Positions 58,492 through 64,000 of a stretch of DNA of 64,000 bases are shown here, one piece after another. The position numbers and the translations under genes are program-made. Position 1 is the first letter of the stretch; each line of letters opens with the position of its first letter. The notes below the pieces were generated by a model. The model ran no database searches, was not told the DNA's origin, and saw nothing but the letters and a program-made list of their open reading frames with translations. Source of the stretch: a bacterium. Its GTDB lineage: Bacteria; Actinomycetota; Acidimicrobiia; Acidimicrobiales; Bin134. Location: positions 22,231 to 86,230 of the forward strand of contig JAPOTT010000029.1 in NCBI GenBank assembly GCA_026709025.1, given 5' to 3'.

Positions 58492-59319
58492 ATGGCTGGC
58501 AGGTTGGTACTGGTTGCAACCCCTATCGGCAATTTAGGCGACTTATCTCCGCGCGCCACCCAAGCGCTAGCCGATGCCGATTTGGTGGCTTGTGAGGACA
58601 CCCGGCGCACCGGCAAGTTGCTGGCCCATGCGGGGGTGGTTGCTGCCGGGCTTAAGGTGGTTAACGAACACACCGAGCCAACCGCTGCCCAAGAGATTGC
58701 CAGCATGGTGGCCGCTGACAAGCAGGTGGTTTTGGTAACCGATGCTGGCACTCCCGCAATATCTGATCCCGGTGCCAGGGTGGTAACCGCAGTGTTAGAG
58801 GCAGGCGGAGCAGTAGAGGCGGTGCCGGGGCCATCGGCGGTTTTGGCCGCTTTGGTGGTAAGCGGACTGCCCACGGCGCGCTTTTGCTTCGAGGGTTTTT
58901 TGCCCCGCAAATGTCGCAGCCGCTCTGAGCGGCTAGAGGCTCTATCTACCGAGCCTCGCACGATGGTGCTGTACGAAGCACCTCACAGACTGCTACGCAC
59001 CCTAGAGGAACTGGCCGATGTAATGGGCACTGCTCGCCAAGTTGCGGTTGTGCGGGAGCAAACAAAACTGTATGAGGAGGTTTGGCGTGGTGTGTTGGGT
59101 GATGCGGTTATGTGGGCTAAAGCCACCTCACCTCGAGGTGAGTATGTGCTGGTGCTGAGGGGTTGTGATGCGCCGCCTGCTCCTTCTGAGCGGCAAATAA
59201 GGGCAGCTTTAGACGCAGAGTTGTCCAACGGTCTATCTCGTCGAGATGCAGCTTTTGCGGTGGCAGCAGAGTTGGGGGTGTCTCGTCGGGTGGTATATCG
59301 GCTAAGCCTGGCGGAGTAG
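58492..59319 (+). CDS. rsmI: 16S rRNA (cytidine-1402-2'-O)-methyltransferase
   Basis: 'LVLVATPIGNLGDLSPRATQALADADLVACEDTRRTGKLL', 'TDAGTPAISDPG'; ATG behind gggagg. Confidence 0.94.
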   Translation: MAGRLVLVATPIGNLGDLSPRATQALADADLVACEDTRRTGKLLAHAGVVAAGLKVVNEHTEPTAAQEIASMVAADKQVVLVTDAGTPAISDPGARVVTAVLEAGGAVEAVPGPSAVLAALVVSGLPTARFCFEGFLPRKCRSRSERLEALSTEPRTMVLYEAPHRLLRTLEELADVMGTARQVAVVREQTKLYEEVWRGVLGDAVMWAKATSPRGEYVLVLRGCDAPPAPSERQIRAALDAELSNGLSRRDAAFAVAAELGVSRRVVYRLSLAE

Positions 59320-59352
59320 CTAGGTGTTCTGTGGGTACGCGTTAGGTATTCT

Positions 59353-60873
59353 GTGATGGCGGGGGAGTATTCTAGAGGGGTGTCGCGTTACTTTTTGACG
59401 ACCCCCATCTTTTATGTGAACGATGCCCCCCACATCGGCCACGCCTACACGGTGCTGAACGGCGATGCCGTTTCGCGCTGGCATCGACTGTTAGGTGATG
59501 AAGTGTTTTATCTAACAGGTACCGATGAGCATGGCCTCAAGGTGCAAAGAGCAGCCGAAGCCAACGGTCGGTCGCCGTTGGAGCAAGCAGATGTCACCAG
59601 CGAGCGTTTCAGACAGGCGTGGGCGGAGCTTGGCGTGGCCAACGATGAGTTCATCCGCACAACCGAACCCCGCCACCACCATGCGGTGCAGAAGCTGATG
59701 CAGCGGGCTTACGACAACGGCTACATTTACTCAGCAACCTACGACGGCTGGTACTCGGTATCAGATGAGGCTTATGTGTCTGAGGAGGATGTTGTTGCGC
59801 AAGATATTGCTTCAGGGCGTGTAGAGCGCATGACCGAGGAGAACTACTTCTTTAAGCTTTCGGAGTTTGAGGAGCCGCTGTTGGAGTGGTTCGAAGCCAA
59901 TCCCCAAAACATCACCCCTGAGGGCTACCGTAATGAGGCTTTGGGAATCATCAAGGGAGGCTTGCGTGACATTTCCATCACCCGCACCTCCATCAACTGG
60001 GGTGTGCCAGTGCCCTGGGCTGAGGGTCATGTGTTTTATGTGTGGTACGACGCGCTCACCAACTATGCCACAGCAGCGGGATATGGAGATGATGCTGAGC
60101 GGTTTGTGAGCTGGTGGCCGTCGGCCCGGCACTTAATCGGCAAAGACATCATTCGCTTTCATTGTGTGTATTGGCCTGCCATGTTGTTGGCCGCCGGGGT
60201 TACCGATCTGCCCAACTTTCATGTGCATGGCTGGCTGTTGGTGGGCGGGGAGAAGATGGCTAAGTCGGCGTTCAACCAAATATCTCCCAGCGATCTTGTG
60301 AGCGATTTTGGTGTGGACGGCTTCCGCTATGCCTTGTTGCGCGATACGCCGTTTGGTCCTGATAGTGAGGTAAGCCACGAAGCTCTCCGGCAGCGCTATA
60401 ACACCGATTTGGCAAACAACTTTGGCAACTTATTGCAGCGAACCAGCACGCTTGTGCATCGCAAGTGTGGTGGCATAGGGCCTGCCCCGCACCCCGATCA
60501 CCCCCTAGCTGATGTTGCTGCAAAGGTGTATGTCGATGCTGCTGCTGCGTGGGAGCGCTTTCAGCCTTCGGTCGCTCTAGAGGCCACTTGGCGGCTCATT
60601 CGTGACACCAACGAGTACCTGCAAGCAACCGAACCATGGAAGATGGAACCTGGGCCCGCAGTAGATAATGTTTTGGGAAACGCCTTGGAGTCTTTGCGCA
60701 TAGTGTGTGTTCTAGCCAGCCCCGCCATTCCCACATCGTGTGAGGCAGCTTGGGCTCGCTTGGGTTTAGCAGGTTCGCCGTTGCAACAGCGTTTACCCAA
60801 TGCAGCCACATGGGGCCAATACCCCGGCGGGCTGTCAGTAGCCGAAGGCAACCCCCTATTCCCTCGCCTCTGA
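59353..60873 (+). CDS. metG: Methionyl-tRNA synthetase
   Basis: 'YFLTTPIFYVNDAPHIGHAYTVLNGDAVSRW', 'GGEKMAKSAFNQISPSDLV'. Confidence 0.95.
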   Translation: MMAGEYSRGVSRYFLTTPIFYVNDAPHIGHAYTVLNGDAVSRWHRLLGDEVFYLTGTDEHGLKVQRAAEANGRSPLEQADVTSERFRQAWAELGVANDEFIRTTEPRHHHAVQKLMQRAYDNGYIYSATYDGWYSVSDEAYVSEEDVVAQDIASGRVERMTEENYFFKLSEFEEPLLEWFEANPQNITPEGYRNEALGIIKGGLRDISITRTSINWGVPVPWAEGHVFYVWYDALTNYATAAGYGDDAERFVSWWPSARHLIGKDIIRFHCVYWPAMLLAAGVTDLPNFHVHGWLLVGGEKMAKSAFNQISPSDLVSDFGVDGFRYALLRDTPFGPDSEVSHEALRQRYNTDLANNFGNLLQRTSTLVHRKCGGIGPAPHPDHPLADVAAKVYVDAAAAWERFQPSVALEATWRLIRDTNEYLQATEPWKMEPGPAVDNVLGNALESLRIVCVLASPAIPTSCEAAWARLGLAGSPLQQRLPNAATWGQYPGGLSVAEGNPLFPRL

Positions 60874-60913
60874 ACCTGAGTATCTGCGGATTGGCACAGA
60901 GATTGGATGGGTA

Positions 60914-61660
60914 ATGCGCTGGATTGATAATCACTGTCATTTAGAAGCTGAGTCGCTTGAGGACACTTTGGCTGCAGCAGCGGCTGCGGGCGTGGAGGCG
61001 ATGATTGATGTGGGTACCGATGTGGCCGCATCGCAGGCTGCTATCGATAAGGCTGCTGCTAGCAACAGGGTATGGGCCACCGCAGGGGTGCATCCGCATG
61101 AGGCTAGTGGGGGTTTTGAGGGCATAGAGGAGTTGCTGGCTGCTGAGCGCGTGGTGGCTGTGGGGGAGACCGGTTTGGATTATTACTACAACCATTCACA
61201 GCCCGAAGCCCAAAAGGAGGTGTTTGCGGCCCACATCGCAATGGCCCATCGTCAGCAGATGCCGTTGATGATTCATACCCGCGAGGCTTGGGACGACACC
61301 TTTGCTGTTTTGGATGAGGTTGGGGTGCCCGAACGCACCGTGTTTCATTGCTTTACCGGCGGGCCAGATGAGGCTGCCGCAGCGTTGGAAAGGGGGGCTT
61401 ACTTGTCGTTTAGCGGGATTGTGAGCTTCCCATCGGCTGAAGATGTGCGGGCTGCAGCCAAAATCTGCCCGCCAGATCGTTTGTTGGTGGAAACAGACTC
61501 TCCGTATCTCACGCCGGTACCACTAAGAGGTCAGCCCAACACCCCGGCCAACGTTCCCCTCGTGGGTCAAGCCTTAGCAGAGGTGTATGGCCTAAAGCCC
61601 GAAGATATTGCCCAGCAAACTTGGGATAATGCTGTAACTTTTTATCGGCTCTGCGTGTGA
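60914..61660 (+). CDS. tatD: TatD family hydrolase
   Basis: 'WIDNHCHLEAESLEDT', 'AVGETGLDYYYNHSQPEAQKEVFAAHI', 'VETDSPYLTPVPLRGQPNTPANVP'. Confidence 0.95.
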   Translation: MRWIDNHCHLEAESLEDTLAAAAAAGVEAMIDVGTDVAASQAAIDKAAASNRVWATAGVHPHEASGGFEGIEELLAAERVVAVGETGLDYYYNHSQPEAQKEVFAAHIAMAHRQQMPLMIHTREAWDDTFAVLDEVGVPERTVFHCFTGGPDEAAAALERGAYLSFSGIVSFPSAEDVRAAAKICPPDRLLVETDSPYLTPVPLRGQPNTPANVPLVGQALAEVYGLKPEDIAQQTWDNAVTFYRLCV

Positions 61661-62484
61661 GCACAACCCGCACCGAGGTTGTAGAGTTACTTGGCAGGCA
61701 TGGCCTTAAGCCCAGCAGGGCGCTGGGGCAAAACTTCGTGGTGGATGCCAACGTTATCGATGCCGTGGTGCGTGGAGCTGAACTGTCGCAGGAAGATTTG
61801 GTGGTAGAGGTTGGCCCTGGGCTAGGTGCGCTCACGGTGGCGCTAGCTGCGGCAGCCAAACAGGTATTGACTATAGAGGCAGATCGCCATTTGTTGGCCC
61901 CTCTTGCTGAGGTGCTAAGCGGGGCAAGCGTAACCAACGTGGAGGTTATACATGGCGATGCCACTACTTCAGGGTGGCGAGACCATCTCGGCGATCCCAC
62001 AAAGCGTTGGTCGATGGTGTCTAATTTGCCTTACAACATAGCCGTACCGTTGCTCATGGATTTGTTGGACAACGAGCCTCGGATTTCTACCTTCACCTTT
62101 ATGGTGCAAACAGAGGTTGCCGAGCGGCTGGTGGCTCCCGTTGGAACGAAGGCTTATGGCATACCCTCCCTCAAGGTTGCCTATTGGTGCGAAGCCCGTA
62201 TTGTGCGGCGCGTGTCGGCAACGGTGTTTTATCCCAAGCCGAAGGTGTCATCGGCGGTTGTCCGTATGGTACGCAGGCCAGCACCAGCAGTGGACGTGGA
62301 TCCCGGTCACCTTTTTCGGCTTATTCGCACCGCCTTCGGCCAGCGCCGCAAGATGCTACGCCGCTCCCTAGCACCGCTTATCAGCCCAAGCGGTTTTTCG
62401 CTTGCAGGTGTAGAGCCAACCGCCCGCCCCGAACAACTAACCATTAATGATTGGGCCCGCCTAGCCAATATTATGCTGTTGTGA
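61657..62484 (+). CDS. rsmA: 16S rRNA dimethyladenosine transferase
   Basis: 'RALGQNFVVDANVIDAVV', 'VVEVGPGLGALT', 'NLPYNIAVPLL'. Confidence 0.94.
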   Translation: MSTTRTEVVELLGRHGLKPSRALGQNFVVDANVIDAVVRGAELSQEDLVVEVGPGLGALTVALAAAAKQVLTIEADRHLLAPLAEVLSGASVTNVEVIHGDATTSGWRDHLGDPTKRWSMVSNLPYNIAVPLLMDLLDNEPRISTFTFMVQTEVAERLVAPVGTKAYGIPSLKVAYWCEARIVRRVSATVFYPKPKVSSAVVRMVRRPAPAVDVDPGHLFRLIRTAFGQRRKMLRRSLAPLISPSGFSLAGVEPTARPEQLTINDWARLANIMLL

Positions 62485-62544
62485 TCTTGCCACTGGCAAA
62501 AATTTAGATAGGATTAATTTGGAACCATGTAGAGAGGATCAGCA

Positions 62545-62748
62545 ATGGCTCTTGCATATTTGCAGCGGTTGTTTTTGTCGACGCGCAAGCTACGTCAAGA
62601 CACGAAACCTGAGATGCTGACGCTAGAAGATCTCAAGGCTAGCGCAGGCAAAGGCCCAGCTGCCGACGTTGCTGATTGCACATTTCATGGCAGTACTGAG
62701 GATTTTATCGCTGCAATGAAGGAGCAGCGAGAAGCACCAGTTGACTAA
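62545..62748 (+). CDS. Small protein, putative antitoxin partner
   Basis: 67-aa ORF directly upstream of a RelE-like toxin gene. Confidence 0.45.
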   Translation: MALAYLQRLFLSTRKLRQDTKPEMLTLEDLKASAGKGPAADVADCTFHGSTEDFIAAMKEQREAPVD

Positions 62749-62769
62749 TGGCTATTTCAACTATCCTTA

Positions 62770-63075
62770 TTGATGCCAACTCATGCTCAGAAGCCAGCGT
62801 TCATGCGCGAACTGAAACGCTTGAACTCGTCACAGGCCACGTTATTTGAACTTAGATTACTGGAGTTTGTAGCTGATTTGCTTGAAATGGAACAAGGTCG
62901 CAGAACATGGTTTCGCAAGAATTTGCGCGTGAAAAAAGTGAGAGGCCAATCGAACGTTTATGAGATGTCTTGGGCAGCGGATGGCCGGGCTACCTTTGCT
63001 CTAGGTACTTCCCCTGTGGATGGCAAGCTTCATATTGTCTGGTTACGGATTGGAAGCCACGACATCTTGCCGTAG
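62770..63075 (+). CDS. RelE/HigB-like toxin (TTG or internal ATG start)
   Basis: 'NVYEMSWAADGRATFALGTSPVDGKLHIVWLRIGSHDIL' typical C-terminus of this toxin family. Confidence 0.65.
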   Translation: MMPTHAQKPAFMRELKRLNSSQATLFELRLLEFVADLLEMEQGRRTWFRKNLRVKKVRGQSNVYEMSWAADGRATFALGTSPVDGKLHIVWLRIGSHDILP

Positions 63076-63140
63076 ATACATTGCGGAGTTGATAGGGGAT
63101 TTGACGTGTGAAGCGTTAGTTTGGTATAGGCTCTTTGCCT

Positions 63141-64000
63141 ATGGCATGTTGCCTTAAAGGTCGCAGGTGGAAGCGTTTTTGGGTGGTGCTTGTTGCGTGG
63201 TGTGTGGGTTTTGGAGGGTCGGCGCTTCCAGCTGAGGGTCAGTTTGAAGAATCCGTGCCAATTCCGAGTGTGCCACCGATAGATGTTGTTGAGGGTTTGG
63301 TTGCAGGGCAGGTGATTGGGTTTGGTGGGGTTGTAGATGATGGGTTTGTGGGGGTGGAGGCGGTCTCGGGCGTTCCTCCATTGGATGGTGATGTTGATGA
63401 GGATTTGGGTCGGTTGGATGAGTCAGGTTTGGTGGGCGGGGGAATGGGTCAGCAGGGTGAGCCCGGTCCGACAGCAGAGGTGTTTGAGGGTGGGTTCTTG
63501 GAGGCACCGGTTGAGGTAGAACCAGAGGAGGGGCCTGCGCCCGAGGGTTTTGGAGGGTTGGCGATGTGTGCGGGTGGTTTTGTGTGCGGTAGTGCGCCGC
63601 AGATTTTGCCTGGTCCAACGGGGTTGTCCTGTTCGGTTACTGCTTCGGTGATCGTGTTTTCGTGGAATGCTGTTTCGGGGGCTGATAATTATACGGCGAA
63701 GTTGCAGTTGGCGGTAGCGGGTAGCGCTCAGACAGAGAGGCATACTTCTGGGACTTCAGTGGTATTTGCGGGCTTATCGTCTTCCACTAAGTATTACATT
63801 GGGGTGCATTCCAATGTGGGTGGTGCAGCTCAGTATTACTCGGGTGTGTATTGCACCACTGCTGTAGGGCCACCACTGTGTGGTTTGGTGTCGGCAACTG
63901 CTGTATCTCTTTATTGGAAAGCAGATACTCGGGTGCATCAGTGGTTTGTAGGCCGGGCGACTTCGGGCAACCAATATGTGGATGGAAGGTCTGTGGCGGG
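63141..64000 (+). CDS. Secreted/surface protein with fibronectin-III-like segments, 3' partial
   Basis: MACCLKGRRWKRFWVVLVAWCVGFGGSALPAEGQ signal-peptide-like start; frame open to window end; 'VIVFSWNAVSGADNYTAKLQ...SSSTKYYIGVHSN' Fn3-like; not in ORF track. Confidence 0.7.
   Translation, partial: MACCLKGRRWKRFWVVLVAWCVGFGGSALPAEGQFEESVPIPSVPPIDVVEGLVAGQVIGFGGVVDDGFVGVEAVSGVPPLDGDVDEDLGRLDESGLVGGGMGQQGEPGPTAEVFEGGFLEAPVEVEPEEGPAPEGFGGLAMCAGGFVCGSAPQILPGPTGLSCSVTASVIVFSWNAVSGADNYTAKLQLAVAGSAQTERHTSGTSVVFAGLSSSTKYYIGVHSNVGGAAQYYSGVYCTTAVGPPLCGLVSATAVSLYWKADTRVHQWFVGRATSGNQYVDGRSVA

Noticed and set aside
63154-63618. Reverse ORF (Pro/His-rich 154 aa)
   Set aside because: Antisense of the G/T-rich secreted-protein gene; low-complexity artefact

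Overview
Chromosomal window that looks actinobacterial, probably Acidimicrobiia-like (inferred from gene order and family flavour). Conserved housekeeping blocks: nadD-LytR_C-rsfS; leuS; comEA-comEC; holA/rpsT/lepA/hrcA/dnaJ/rsmE; ychF; rsmI-metG-tatD-rsmA. Also present: a CoA-thioester catabolism cluster (two coupled acyl-CoA dehydrogenases, enoyl-CoA hydratase, MaoC-like dehydratase, two acyl-CoA ligases, WS/DGAT), a BMP/NupOPQ-type nucleoside ABC importer with adenosine deaminase, and a tRNA-Ala(GGC). Accessory modules sit between these blocks: McrBC, HipBA, Fic, several intact or decayed toxin-antitoxin loci, and an AbiE-like module. Main points: (1) an AbiEii-type nucleotidyltransferase preceded by a partner gene (IS1595-like zinc ribbon plus winged-helix and AbiE-partner-like C-terminus) that is split by a 12-G homopolymer; changing the tract to 10 or 13 G restores one ORF of about 320 aa, a candidate phase-variable toxin/anti-phage switch. 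(2) A recombination scar next to mcrB and sulfite reductase with interleaved exact repeats (47 bp and 78 bp, order A-B-A'-B'), which looks like two alleles of a variable TA/restriction locus captured side by side. (3) TA loci where the antitoxin is intact but the toxin is decayed. (4) Small genes absent from the ORF track: a bL37-like ribosomal protein and a 54-aa GTG-start gene behind a perfect 23-bp palindrome. (5) Large hairpins after rsmE. All functional calls come from reading translated sequence by eye; no database search was run.
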